NCBI GenBank assembly: GCA_002429115.1
Contig: DIYS01000169.1
Coordinates: 1 to 22,604 of the forward strand
DNA length: 22,604 nt
Source: Saccharicrinis sp. UBA6048
GTDB taxonomy: Bacteria; Bacteroidota; Bacteroidia; Bacteroidales; Marinilabiliaceae
Reading direction: 5' to 3'
The notes under the pieces were generated by a model. The model was not told the origin of the DNA and made no database searches. It saw only the letters and a list, made by a program, of their open reading frames with translations. Below are positions 1 to 7,717 of this stretch, piece after piece (the first letter of the stretch is position 1; every line of letters starts with the position of its first letter). Position numbers and translations under genes: made by a program.

Positions 1-19
1 ACTTTGATCGGCATCTCCA

Positions 20-826
20 TTAATTTCCAATCCTTTCAATTACGCTGTCTGAATAGCTATTAATCATTTGTTTCAATTCATCTATAGTCGGTTCTTTTCC
101 ATTCAATTTTCTATGTAGCATTGAATGACAATTAGGACAAACTGGCATTAAGTCTTTTTTATAGTCAATTTTATAACTCTCCCCAATTTCGTGTATTGGA
201 ATTAAATGATGAATATGAATAAAATCTTCTCCAATTTCCCCATACATTTCTTTAAAATTCAAACCGCATACTTTACAGTTATTTCCATGAAAATTCACAG
301 CATTTTCTCTTGCTTTTGAACTTCGTTCATACTTATTGACGATTACAGATTTTTTCGCTCCTTCATATTCAGTTTCAGACTCTTTGACCACATCTGGGAA
401 AAAGTCAACCTGATAGTTGTCAGTAAAATAGGTTTCGATATAGTCTAATAAATTGTCATCTTTTATTTTAACAGGTCCCTGAGGTGCTGCCTTAAGTCCA
501 TTAGCTTTGAGATTGTTTATTTTCATTTGATTGTTTGAAACTTGATCAACTAATCTCAAAGTCATAAATTTTCCGTCTAAAGATTTGTAATATTCCTTTT
601 CGTCAAGCCAATACTCTTTATCGTCTCGAATTTGTGATGAATTTAAGTCAATTTTATCAACGATGCATTTATATTGTAGCATCATTAATGGTCGAGTACA
701 ATAAATATAAACTGTATCTCCAACTTCATATTTCGCTTTTCCTTGCTTCCAATCTATCGAACCATAATGTTCAAAAGAACTCGAATGGTCGTATATCTTA
801 GAATTTGCAGAAATTATCCAATTCAT
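20..826 (-). CDS. EVE/PUA-like domain plus HNH endonuclease, probable modification-dependent restriction enzyme
   Basis: The 268-residue protein has two parts. Residues 1-115 (opening NWIISANSKIYD, then EVGDTVYIYCTRP) look like an EVE/PUA-like base-reading domain. Residues 180-240 form an HNH nuclease of the McrA type: zinc-type cysteine pairs C184/C187 and C230/C233, the HIHHLIPI strand with H206/H207, and CPNCHSMLH with H234/H238. EVE-HNH proteins such as VcaM4I are known type IV enzymes that cut DNA carrying modified cytosines, so attack on modified phage DNA is the likely role; the exact base is unknown. It follows murF-alr by 43 bases on the same strand. Lines I counted by hand at 61-120 and 661-720 are about 28-30% G+C, against 48% at 1201-1260 in the neighbour, which suggests transfer. 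Its TAA stop overlaps an ATG (TAATG) that opens a frame running off the left edge. The HNH call is firm, the EVE call moderate. Confidence 0.8.
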   Translation of the reverse strand: MNWIISANSKIYDHSSSFEHYGSIDWKQGKAKYEVGDTVYIYCTRPLMMLQYKCIVDKIDLNSSQIRDDKEYWLDEKEYYKSLDGKFMTLRLVDQVSNNQMKINNLKANGLKAAPQGPVKIKDDNLLDYIETYFTDNYQVDFFPDVVKESETEYEGAKKSVIVNKYERSSKARENAVNFHGNNCKVCGLNFKEMYGEIGEDFIHIHHLIPIHEIGESYKIDYKKDLMPVCPNCHSMLHRKLNGKEPTIDELKQMINSYSDSVIERIGN

Positions 827-869
827 GTGGTTTTCTCTTAATATTACCTAACTAAAAAATATTTAACAC

Positions 870-3320
870 TTACTCCATAACATACACACGTTTAACCCGG
901 CGACTGATGCTGGTTAATATTTCATATGGGATGGTATCCAGCTTTTTAGCAAGATTATAAATCGTTAGGTTTTCACCGAATATTTCTACTTCATCCCCTT
1001 CGTTAACTTCAATATTGGTCACATCTGCCATACACATATCCATACAAATATTCCCAACGATAGGAGCTTTCTGTCCATTGATATACACCTCACCAACACT
1101 ATTGCTTAATCGGCGATTATAGCCATCGGCATAACCAATTGGTATTATGGCAATTTGTAATGGACTAGTAGAAATACCTTTACGACTATAGCCTATGGTT
1201 TCGCCGGCCTGAACCATCTTTAGTTGAGACACGTAGGATTTCAGGGTATTGACCTGCTTTAAAATAGTATTACCTGTAGCACTCACCCCGTACATGCCAA
1301 TACCCAGTCGCACCATATCAAATTGAGCATTTGGGAACCGTTCAATACCGGCAGAATTAAGAATGTGCCGTATAAAAGAATATCCCAATCTATCTTGCAG
1401 CTTACTACAAGCCTGTGTAAGTTTCTCAATTTGCTGATCGGTGAAGCCATCGTGAATAGCCTCGTCGCTACCTGCCAGGTGAGAAAATACACTTCGCACA
1501 CGAACGGCTGTGGTTGCATTTAACTGCTTACTTAATTCATCCAGTTCTTGCGGCAAAAAACCAAGGCGGTTCATGCCTGTATCTACCTTAATATGGATTG
1601 GAACATTTGTCAAACCCTGCCGGTTAACGGCTGCAAGAAAAGCTTTCAACACCTGAAAACTATAGACCTCCGGTTCCAACTCATACTCCAGCATCAATGA
1701 GAAACTGCTTAACTCAGGATTCATCACAATAATGGGCAAAGTAATACCGGCTTTGCGCAACTCAATACCTTCATCGGCGAAAGCCACTCCAAGGTAATCG
1801 ACCTTTTGCTGTTGTAATAAATTGGCAATTTCGAACGATCCTGTGCCATATGAGAATGCTTTTACCATCGCCAACAGCTTCGTCTCTTTTTTTAGAAGCG
1901 ACCTGAAGTACTTCACATTATCCGCCAGTGCATTCAGGTTAATCTCCAACACCGTTTTATGACGGCGCATCTCAAGTAAAGCTGATATGCGTTCAAAAGT
2001 AAAATCACGTGATCCTTTTAATAGTATGGCCTCATCTCTAAAGGCATTAATATCAACTGACTTGATAAAGGCTTCTGTAGATTCATAAGCATCCACACCA
2101 TTCATCAGGCGAAACAGTTCATTCCCTATCCCGATGAACTTTCGAATCCCATATTGATCTCTTAAGCGTTGAATTTCATTAAACAGTTGATCATTGCTTA
2201 TTCCACTCTGGTAGATATCGGAAAGTATCAATGTTTTTGACAGTCCACGTTTTGAACCCATCTGCTGAAGAAAGTCCAGTCCCAGTTCGAGCGATGTCAA
2301 ATCTGAATTATACCCATCATCAATGAGTAAGCAATTGTTAATGCCCTCCTTCTGCTCCAGACGCATGGCAATAGGCTGTAGCTCCTTCACTACGTTTTGA
2401 AGTCGGTTTATCTCTACACCTAACTCCAATGCAACCAATACGGATAAAAGGGTATTTTCAATGGAGATGCCGTCCTGAAATGGCACATCCAGTTCAAAAA
2501 CTTCATCCTTCCAACGAACTTCTAATAGTGTCTGCTTACTATTATCTCTTTTACTCAGCAATTGCAGGTCAGCCGCTTTATCTTCACCCCATGAAACAAG
2601 TTTCTTATCCTGATATTTCTGTCGAATACGAGTTCTCACCAACGCATCATCGTAATGAAAGAAAAGCGTATTGGCATTTTTGAATAATTTGAGTTTCTCC
2701 TCGAGCTTTTCTTTCAGACTTTTGAAATTCTCCTGGTGTGCCTGCCCAATATTAGTGATAACACCAAAATCTGGTTGAATGCATTCAGCAATGTTTTGCA
2801 TCTCCCCAGGCTGTGAGATACCAGCTTCAATTATGGCATAATCCAGATCATCAGCCAGCATCCAAATGGAAACGGGCACTCCAATCTGACTGTTGAAACT
2901 ACGTGGCGATTTACCAATTTTAAACTGACTTTCAAGCAATTTACCAAGCCATTCTTTTACAATGGTTTTACCATTACTTCCGGTGATACCGATTAACGGA
3001 TATGATTTCTGCTGTCTTATATTGGCGGCAATTAATTGTAAGGCGTGTACTGAATTCTCAACAATTAAAAAGCTGGCCTCCGGATATTGCTCAAATGGAA
3101 TATCAGCCTCTCTTTCTACAAGAAACAATCTGATTCCCTTTCTATACAAATCATCTATAAACTGGTGCCCATCGTTACTGCGGCTTTTAATGGCTACAAA
3201 CAGGGTATTGTGTGGGACAAAAGTTTTACGGCTGTCAAACAGAATCTTTTCAACAGCAGACTCTGAATGACCTATTACCTGTGCGCCACAATAACGGGCC
3301 AATAATTCAACTGTATACAT
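870..3320 (-). CDS. murF-alr: bifunctional MurF (UDP-MurNAc-tripeptide:D-Ala-D-Ala ligase) / alanine racemase
   Basis: This cytoplasmic fusion makes D-alanine and joins D-Ala-D-Ala to the peptidoglycan precursor. Counting from the ATG at 3320 (816 residues), the Mur ligase part covers about 1-450: ATP loop GITGSNGKT at 111-119, ITNIGQAH at 188-195 and IDDGYNSD near 333-340, where most MurF have DSYN. The alanine racemase part covers about 455-816: PLP lysine K487 in AMVKAFSYG, second-base tyrosine Y711 in IGYSRKG, IPIGYADGYNR near 726-736, and NICMDM at 757-762. Both sets of key residues are present. The fusion is usual in Bacteroidota, some of which also have a stand-alone MurF, so the ligase half may be secondary. 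An ATG at 3329 would overlap tdk by 8 bases; the ATG at 3320 (MYTVELL) fits the usual N-terminus better and sits one base after the tdk stop. Either start implies coupling with tdk. Confidence 0.95.
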   Translation of the reverse strand: MYTVELLARYCGAQVIGHSESAVEKILFDSRKTFVPHNTLFVAIKSRSNDGHQFIDDLYRKGIRLFLVEREADIPFEQYPEASFLIVENSVHALQLIAANIRQQKSYPLIGITGSNGKTIVKEWLGKLLESQFKIGKSPRSFNSQIGVPVSIWMLADDLDYAIIEAGISQPGEMQNIAECIQPDFGVITNIGQAHQENFKSLKEKLEEKLKLFKNANTLFFHYDDALVRTRIRQKYQDKKLVSWGEDKAADLQLLSKRDNSKQTLLEVRWKDEVFELDVPFQDGISIENTLLSVLVALELGVEINRLQNVVKELQPIAMRLEQKEGINNCLLIDDGYNSDLTSLELGLDFLQQMGSKRGLSKTLILSDIYQSGISNDQLFNEIQRLRDQYGIRKFIGIGNELFRLMNGVDAYESTEAFIKSVDINAFRDEAILLKGSRDFTFERISALLEMRRHKTVLEINLNALADNVKYFRSLLKKETKLLAMVKAFSYGTGSFEIANLLQQQKVDYLGVAFADEGIELRKAGITLPIIVMNPELSSFSLMLEYELEPEVYSFQVLKAFLAAVNRQGLTNVPIHIKVDTGMNRLGFLPQELDELSKQLNATTAVRVRSVFSHLAGSDEAIHDGFTDQQIEKLTQACSKLQDRLGYSFIRHILNSAGIERFPNAQFDMVRLGIGMYGVSATGNTILKQVNTLKSYVSQLKMVQAGETIGYSRKGISTSPLQIAIIPIGYADGYNRRLSNSVGEVYINGQKAPIVGNICMDMCMADVTNIEVNEGDEVEIFGENLTIYNLAKKLDTIPYEILTSISRRVKRVYVME

Positions 3321-3321
3321 A

Positions 3322-3897
3322 CTACACATTAGCTTTCATAAAACAACATCGACACAAAGGCTCGTATTCATTTTTCTCGCCTAAAACAACCTGTTTCTCT
3401 TCATCCGATAAACGATGAGAGAATTGAGCCAAATCACCACAACGCATGCAAATAGCATGTACCTTAGTGACATATTCGGCTGTGGCAAGCAAGGCCGGTA
3501 TCGGGCCAAATGGCTTGCCCTTGAAATCCATATCGAGCCCGGCTATTATTACACGAATACCCTGATTCGCCAACTGATGACAGACTTCTACCAGTCCTTC
3601 GTCAAAGAATTGTGCCTCATCAATGCCAACTACATTAACATTGCCACTTAATAAGAGAATATTGCCCGATGACTCAACGGGCGTTGAACGAATAGCATTA
3701 TCATCATGCGAAACAACTTCTTCATCGCTATACCTCACATCCACCATTGGTTTGAAAATCTCCACATTCTGCCGTGCTATTTTTGCTCTGCGCAAGCGTC
3801 GTAACAGCTCTTCGGTTTTACCCGAAAACATGGAGCCTGCTATCACTTCAATCCATCCTTTCTGCGAATCTCTATTGGCCTTATTCTCAAGAAACAT
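3322..3897 (-). CDS. tdk: thymidine kinase, type II
   Basis: It phosphorylates thymidine to dTMP in the pyrimidine salvage pathway. The 191 residues match the usual length of the bacterial type II family. The P-loop GSMFSGKT lies at 21-28, the Walker B/lid motif DEAQFF at 93-98 with the likely catalytic E94, and a zinc site is formed by C150/C153 and a C-terminal pair among C182, C184 and C185. It is the first gene of a minus-strand unit; its TAG stop lies one base from the preferred murF-alr start, so the two are probably translated from one message. The 66 bases between its start and the divergent gene at 3964 must hold both promoters; a near-match to the Bacteroidota -7 element (TAGCTTTT, 3948-3955) reads toward tdk. 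Confidence 0.96.
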   Translation of the reverse strand: MFLENKANRDSQKGWIEVIAGSMFSGKTEELLRRLRRAKIARQNVEIFKPMVDVRYSDEEVVSHDDNAIRSTPVESSGNILLLSGNVNVVGIDEAQFFDEGLVEVCHQLANQGIRVIIAGLDMDFKGKPFGPIPALLATAEYVTKVHAICMRCGDLAQFSHRLSDEEKQVVLGEKNEYEPLCRCCFMKANV

Positions 3898-3929
3898 TCT
3901 GTGTACTCTTATTATTTAATAGCAATCGT

Positions 3930-3937
3930 TACCTTTG
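3930..3937 (+). promoter_or_regulatory. Bacteroidota -7 promoter element for the gene at 3964
   Basis: TACCTTTG matches the TAnnTTTG -7 consensus exactly and lies 26 bases before the ATG at 3964, which would give a leader of about 20 bases. I see no clear TTTG -33 element upstream, so the promoter is only half supported. Its position argues that translation starts at 3964 and not at the in-frame ATG at 3901. Confidence 0.5.
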
Positions 3938-3963
3938 TAAAGCATGTAAAAGCTACATCGACT

Positions 3964-4986
3964 ATGGAAAAAGAAGCACTCATAGATATCATCCTTAACG
4001 ATATAAAAGAAGTTCACTCCCTGGTTAATACCTTCAAGGGAAAACATGAGCTCAATGCCGCCTTTATTAACTTAACTCGCACTAAAATAGCAAACATTAA
4101 TGAGGAGTTAACATTATTGGAGCAACTTAATACCGCTCAACCGTCTGTTTCGGTTTCTGAATCGAGCTTAACGTCTGAAAAGACAGCTGCTTTGACGAAT
4201 GATGATAATAATGCAATTGCAGAATCATCAAAACGATTTGCTGAGGGTGAATCGACTTTTGACGCTCCGACGGAAAAACATCAGAGTAAAACAATTAAAG
4301 AGATTTCAGATGATTCAGAACTGTCTCCAAATCATTCAGAGACTGTTCCGAAAGCCTCAGAGCTATCTCCGAGGAATGTAGAGACGTCACCGAACGATTC
4401 AGCGATATCTCCAAATGATTCAGAAGCGTCTCCAAACGATTCAGAGACATTGCCGAAAGCCTCAAAGGTATCTCCGAGGAATGTAGAGACATCACCGAAC
4501 GATTCAGCGATATCTCCAAATGATTCAGAAGCGTCTCCAAGCAATTCAGAGACATCGCCGAATGCCTCAGAGGTATCTCCGAAGTGTGTAGAGACGTCGC
4601 CGAACGATTCAAAGGTATCTCTAAGTCATTCAGACACTGCTCATACTACAAAATCAAAACCAAGCATATTAGGTGAGTCAATCAAAACAAACAGTTCATC
4701 GGTCAATGAGGTGATTGCCAATCGCAAAGAACAGGTAGATGATATTAAGCAGATAGGCAAACCTGTAGATGATGTGCGCAAAGCTTTTGGCTTAAACGAT
4801 CGCTTTTACTACCAACGCGAACTTTTTGCCAATAATGCTGACTTATTCAACCAAACACTGGATCAGATTAATGCCATGGATTCATACGATTCGGCACGTA
4901 GTTTTTTACAAACCAACTATAACTGGAGTGAGGATAATGAGGCCAGCGAGACTTTTTATAAGTGTATAAGGAGGAGGTTTATTTAG
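3964..4986 (+). CDS. conserved protein of unknown function with a Ser/Pro-rich heptad-repeat linker
   Basis: I cannot name a function. From the ATG at 3964 the protein has 340 residues. Residues 1-55 are predicted helical, starting MEKEALIDIILNDIKEVHS. Residues 60-120 are low-complexity and acidic. Residues 121-225 are 15 perfect-register heptads with the consensus SPNDSEx. Residues 226-340 are a C-terminal region whose core, from DVRKAFGLNDRF at 270 onward to the end, resembles a short domain I associate with uncharacterised Bacteroidota proteins. There is no signal peptide if 3964 is the start; the longer frame from 3901 adds YYLIAIVTFV, which could mimic one, but the exact -7 element lies inside that extension. 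The gene is divergent from tdk and precedes rsmI by 156 bases. The folded ends joined by a flexible, potentially phosphorylatable linker suggest a tether or scaffold, but that is inference. Confidence 0.75.
   Translation: MEKEALIDIILNDIKEVHSLVNTFKGKHELNAAFINLTRTKIANINEELTLLEQLNTAQPSVSVSESSLTSEKTAALTNDDNNAIAESSKRFAEGESTFDAPTEKHQSKTIKEISDDSELSPNHSETVPKASELSPRNVETSPNDSAISPNDSEASPNDSETLPKASKVSPRNVETSPNDSAISPNDSEASPSNSETSPNASEVSPKCVETSPNDSKVSLSHSDTAHTTKSKPSILGESIKTNSSSVNEVIANRKEQVDDIKQIGKPVDDVRKAFGLNDRFYYQRELFANNADLFNQTLDQINAMDSYDSARSFLQTNYNWSEDNEASETFYKCIRRRFI
4324..4638 (+). repeat. in-frame tandem repeat, 15 x 21 bp, with a 105-bp higher-order period
   Basis: Fifteen 21-bp units encode heptads such as SPNDSEA, SPNDSET and SPRNVET without any frame break. 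Above that lies a 105-bp (five-heptad) period: 4345-4449 and 4450-4554 are nearly identical copies, and 4555-4638 is a diverged partial third copy. The two long copies differ at only a few bases, so the duplication looks recent. Confidence 0.93.
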
Positions 4987-5034
4987 TTTTGGGTTTAGAG
5001 TTTAAGGTTGAAGAGTTGAGAAGTTTGGGGTTCT

Positions 5035-5062
5035 GAGTTTGGAGTTTGGAGTTTGGAGTTTA
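5035..5062. repeat. four tandem 7-bp units in the gap before rsmI
   Basis: The unit gagtttg occurs three times and then once as gagttta with no spacer. It lies in a G/T-rich stretch that starts just after the stop of the preceding gene. No coding role is visible. Confidence 0.8.
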
Positions 5063-5078
5063 GGATTAGAGGGGTTTT

Positions 5079-5144
5079 GACAGTTCGACAAATCAGCAAA
5101 TCAACAGTTAAGACAGTTCGACAAATTAACAAATAAGAATTAAT
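5079..5144. repeat. 33-bp imperfect tandem duplication ending at the rsmI start codon
   Basis: Two adjacent 33-bp units (5079-5111 and 5112-5144) share an exact first 15 bases, gacagttcgacaaat, followed by a diverged A+T-rich tail of the type aaatcaacaaat. The second unit runs into the rsmI ATG at 5143, so the duplication supplies the whole ribosome-binding region. Sequence of this type recurs between genes in some Bacteroidota genomes. Confidence 0.7.
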
Positions 5145-5862
5145 GAGCAAATTATACGTTGTACCAACGCCAATTGGTAATCTTGAAGATATTACACTGC
5201 GGGCCATTCGAATATTAAAAGAAGTCGATTTTATTCTGGCAGAAGACACGCGCACAACGGGTTTCCTGCTGAAGCACCTTGAGGTGTCTACCCGGATGAT
5301 GTCGCACCATAAATTTAATGAGCATGCTTCGGTGGATAAAGTGGCACAACGCATAAAAGCAGGTGAAAGTGCTGCCCTGGTTTCCGACGCTGGCACGCCC
5401 GCTATCTCTGACCCTGGCTATCTGTTGGTTAAAAAATGTATCGAAGAACAAATTGAAGTGGAATGTTTACCTGGCCCAACTGCTTTTGTGCCTGCCCTGG
5501 TTAATTCTGGATTATCAAATGACCGCTTTACTTTCGAAGGTTTTCTGCCTCAGAAAAAAGGTCGTAAAACTCGATTGGAGTTTTTAGCACAGGAGACACG
5601 CACGATGGTATTTTATGAATCTCCATTTCGACTGGTGAAAACCCTGGGGCAGTTCATTGAGCATTTTGGTGCGGATCGACAGGCTTCTATTTCGCGTGAG
5701 ATAAGCAAGCTCCATGAGGAAAACAAGCAAGGTACACTGGAAGAATTGCAGCAATATTTCTCTTCAAAAACCGTTAAAGGTGAAATAGTTGTAATTGTTG
5801 AAGGAAAAGCTGAAGAGAAAAAGAAGAAGAAAGATAAGTTAAATGTGAAGAGTGAAGAGTGA
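5143..5862 (+). CDS. rsmI: 16S rRNA (cytidine-1402-2'-O)-methyltransferase
   Basis: RsmI uses S-adenosylmethionine to methylate the ribose of C1402 in the decoding centre of 16S rRNA. The family motifs are in order: VPTPIGNLEDIT at 7-18, AEDTR at 33-37, SDAGTPAISDPG at 81-92, LPGPTA near 109-114, ESPFR at 159-163 and SREISK at 184-189. The 239-residue length is slightly shorter than the E. coli type, as in many Bacteroidota. The C-terminal tail is unusually lysine-rich (KAEEKKKKKDK, about 222-232) and comes from an A/G-only stretch at about 5809-5837. The upstream gap is made of short tandem repeats and the downstream gap holds a folded repeat, so it may be transcribed alone or read through from 3964. 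Confidence 0.96.
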   Translation: MSKLYVVPTPIGNLEDITLRAIRILKEVDFILAEDTRTTGFLLKHLEVSTRMMSHHKFNEHASVDKVAQRIKAGESAALVSDAGTPAISDPGYLLVKKCIEEQIEVECLPGPTAFVPALVNSGLSNDRFTFEGFLPQKKGRKTRLEFLAQETRTMVFYESPFRLVKTLGQFIEHFGADRQASISREISKLHEENKQGTLEELQQYFSSKTVKGEIVVIVEGKAEEKKKKKDKLNVKSEE

Positions 5863-5876
5863 TTTAAAATTAATAT

Positions 5877-5977
5877 ACCACCCCGCCTGTTGGCACCCCT
5901 CCTAAAATTCAGGAGGGGATGGGTTTGCGTAACTCTCCTCCTTTGAAAGGAGGAGTACCACAAAGTGGGGAGGTGGT
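5877..5977. repeat. folded intergenic repeat element with two inner hairpins
   Basis: The element fills the gap after rsmI. Inner hairpin one pairs cccctcct (5896-5903) with aggagggg (5911-5918). Inner hairpin two pairs ctcctcct (5935-5942) with aggaggag (5948-5955). The ends, ccacc at 5878-5882 and ggtgg at 5972-5976, are complementary and can close an outer stem, less perfect further in. This cloverleaf-like layout resembles short dispersed repeats seen in Bacteroidota genomes. It could act as an RNA structure or terminator on either strand, or be a mobile MITE/REP-like unit. I see no open frame in it. Confidence 0.65.
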
Positions 5978-6046
5978 TGAAATTGTTAAAGATGATTTTC
6001 CAAATCAAGAAATAATACAAACCATTAAAACATAAACTAAACGACT

Positions 6047-6919
6047 ATGAAGTATTTACTGATTATAACCTTGGCATTTGCATTGTTTAGCTGTAAGCAA
6101 TCGGGATCTGATTCACTGAGTTCAGCCAAAGAAGTGGATTCACTTAAGATGTTGTCGCTTGAGAAAGATCGCCAGATGAACAACCTGGTGGCGGCACTGA
6201 TAGAGATTGATGATAACCTTCAAATGATCAAAGAGAAGGAAAAAATAATAACCTTGAATGTGGCAAAAAGCGAAGATGGCGGACAGGCTATTGAGGATCA
6301 AATCAATAATGATATCAAAGCGATTTATGACCTGATGCTGCAAAACAAGGAGCAAATAGCGAAGCTTGAAAAGCAACTGACTCAATCGGCGAATAACAAC
6401 AACGATCTGAACAAGATGGTTAAGCGATTAAATAGCCAGCTACGGGATAAGTCGCTTGAAATTGCTGAGCTACAAAGGCAATTGGCCAGTCAAAATCTGA
6501 AAATTAATGACCTTAATTTTACCATTGAAGGATTGGAAAGTGCCATTGATTCATTGGAAGGTGCTAAACTGGCTACCCAGCAGGAACTGAATGAAACAAC
6601 AGAAAAGCTATACCGTGCCTATTATGTGTTTGGATCGAAGAAAGAATTAAAGGATGAAAATATCATCTCCAGCGATGGTTTCTTAAGTAAAAAGAAAATT
6701 CTTTCTGAAGGATTCTCACAGGAATATTTCACAACCATCGATTACCGCGAATTTGATTCTTTAAATGTGTTTATGCCAAAGGCAAAGTTGCTTACCAATC
6801 ACCCGACTTCATCGTATACACTGGAAGCCAGCGAGGACGGTGCTATGGTGCTAAAAGTAACGGATAAAGCCAACTTTTGGAGCATGACGAGGCATTTGGT
6901 GATTCAGGTAGGGAAATGA
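6047..6919 (+). CDS. coiled-coil lipoprotein of unknown function
   Basis: The 290-residue protein begins with a lipoprotein signal peptide: a hydrophobic stretch, then ALFSC with the lipidated cysteine at 16, followed by a Ser-rich tether. Residues about 25-195 are rich in Lys, Glu, Gln, Leu and Asn with repeated heptad-like patterns (for example KMVKRLNSQLRDKSLEIAEL), so a long coiled coil is likely. Residues 196-290 form a globular C-terminal part (RAYYVFGSKKELKDENII onward) that may be beta-rich. I associate this coiled coil plus C-terminal layout with uncharacterised Bacteroidota lipoproteins. It should face the periplasm or sit at the inner leaflet of the outer membrane; a structural or envelope-spacing role is inference only. 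It is flanked by repeat-bearing gaps and shows no operon partner. Confidence 0.85.
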   Translation: MKYLLIITLAFALFSCKQSGSDSLSSAKEVDSLKMLSLEKDRQMNNLVAALIEIDDNLQMIKEKEKIITLNVAKSEDGGQAIEDQINNDIKAIYDLMLQNKEQIAKLEKQLTQSANNNNDLNKMVKRLNSQLRDKSLEIAELQRQLASQNLKINDLNFTIEGLESAIDSLEGAKLATQQELNETTEKLYRAYYVFGSKKELKDENIISSDGFLSKKKILSEGFSQEYFTTIDYREFDSLNVFMPKAKLLTNHPTSSYTLEASEDGAMVLKVTDKANFWSMTRHLVIQVGK

Positions 6920-6925
6920 ATTGAA

Positions 6926-6960
6926 GACGGAAGACAGAGGACGGAAGACAGAGGACAGAA
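6926..6960. repeat. 14-bp tandem repeat in the gap before the HAD gene
   Basis: The purine-rich unit gacggaagacagag occurs at 6926-6939 and again at 6940-6953, followed by a partial third unit (gacagaa). It begins seven bases after the lipoprotein stop codon. No other structure was seen in this gap. Confidence 0.8.
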
Positions 6961-7024
6961 GTGCGAGGTGAGAATTGAAAATTTTCGATCTACTCACTAC
7001 TGACAACTAACTAATATCTAAAAT

Positions 7025-7717
7025 ATGAAGCAGTACAAACATCTCTTTTTTGATTTGGACCATACCTTGTGGGACTTTGAAGCAAACTCAGAAGCGGCAT
7101 TGCGAGAGATGTTTGACTCCTATCGTCTGTCTCGATTTTTTGAAGATTACGATGACTTTCATGCGAAATATGAGCCACACAACCTGTATTTGTGGTCACT
7201 TTATCGTAAAAACAGGATTGGCAAAAAGGTATTAAATGTGCAGCGCTTTTACCTGCCTTTTGCTGAGGTGGGTTTTGACGATATGACAGTAGCGCAACAA
7301 TTTGCGCAGGATTACCTGGATATCAGTGCCACTAAAACACTATTGTTTCCTAATACACTAGAGGTTTTAAAAACCCTTAAAGACAGATACCAGCTTCATA
7401 TCATCACCAATGGCTTTAAAGAAGTCCAGAATAAAAAACTAGATAATAGTGGCTTACGCCCATTCTTTACCAATGTTTTTATTTCCGAACTGATTGGAGT
7501 TCAAAAGCCCGATCCCTATTTCTTTGACTATTCAATCAAAAGTTGCCATACCAATAAAAAAGAAAGCCTGGTTATTGGAGACAGCTGGGAGGCTGATATA
7601 AAAGGAGCTAAAAAAGCAGGTATCGATCAGGTTTTTTTTAATACAAAAGGTGTGAAATTTGATGATGAAGCAACCTATATGATTAACGAACTAAAAGAGC
7701 TGCTTTGTATTTTGTAA
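7025..7717 (+). CDS. YjjG-family HAD nucleotidase (noncanonical pyrimidine nucleotidase)
   Basis: The 230-residue protein has all four haloacid dehalogenase motifs: FFDLDHT at 8-14 with nucleophile D10 and D12, IITNG at 126-130, K161 in VQKPDP, and GDSWEADIKGA at 185-195 with D186 and D191. A helical cap lies between motifs I and II. The sequence fits the YjjG subgroup, which dephosphorylates pyrimidine nucleoside monophosphates, including damaged or non-standard ones, and so keeps them out of nucleic acid. Substrate range within this subgroup cannot be read from sequence. The stop codon lies inside the loop of the terminator at 7695-7732, so the last few codons form half of the terminator stem. 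Confidence 0.88.
   Translation: MKQYKHLFFDLDHTLWDFEANSEAALREMFDSYRLSRFFEDYDDFHAKYEPHNLYLWSLYRKNRIGKKVLNVQRFYLPFAEVGFDDMTVAQQFAQDYLDISATKTLLFPNTLEVLKTLKDRYQLHIITNGFKEVQNKKLDNSGLRPFFTNVFISELIGVQKPDPYFFDYSIKSCHTNKKESLVIGDSWEADIKGAKKAGIDQVFFNTKGVKFDDEATYMINELKELLCIL

Noticed and set aside
3901..3963. Longer start for the repeat protein at 3901
   Set aside because: The exact TACCTTTG promoter element falls inside this extension, and the family-like N-terminus begins at MEKEAL (3964).
4295..4612. Long open frames on the minus strand across the heptad repeat (105 and 70 codons)
   Set aside because: They are open only because the 21-bp repeat, a multiple of three, lacks stops in those frames. The plus-strand gene has conserved non-repeat ends and an exact -7 element; the minus frames consist almost wholly of repeat.
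4324..4638. Regular repeats that might be taken for a CRISPR array
   Set aside because: Units are contiguous, in frame and without unique spacers, and no cas gene is near.
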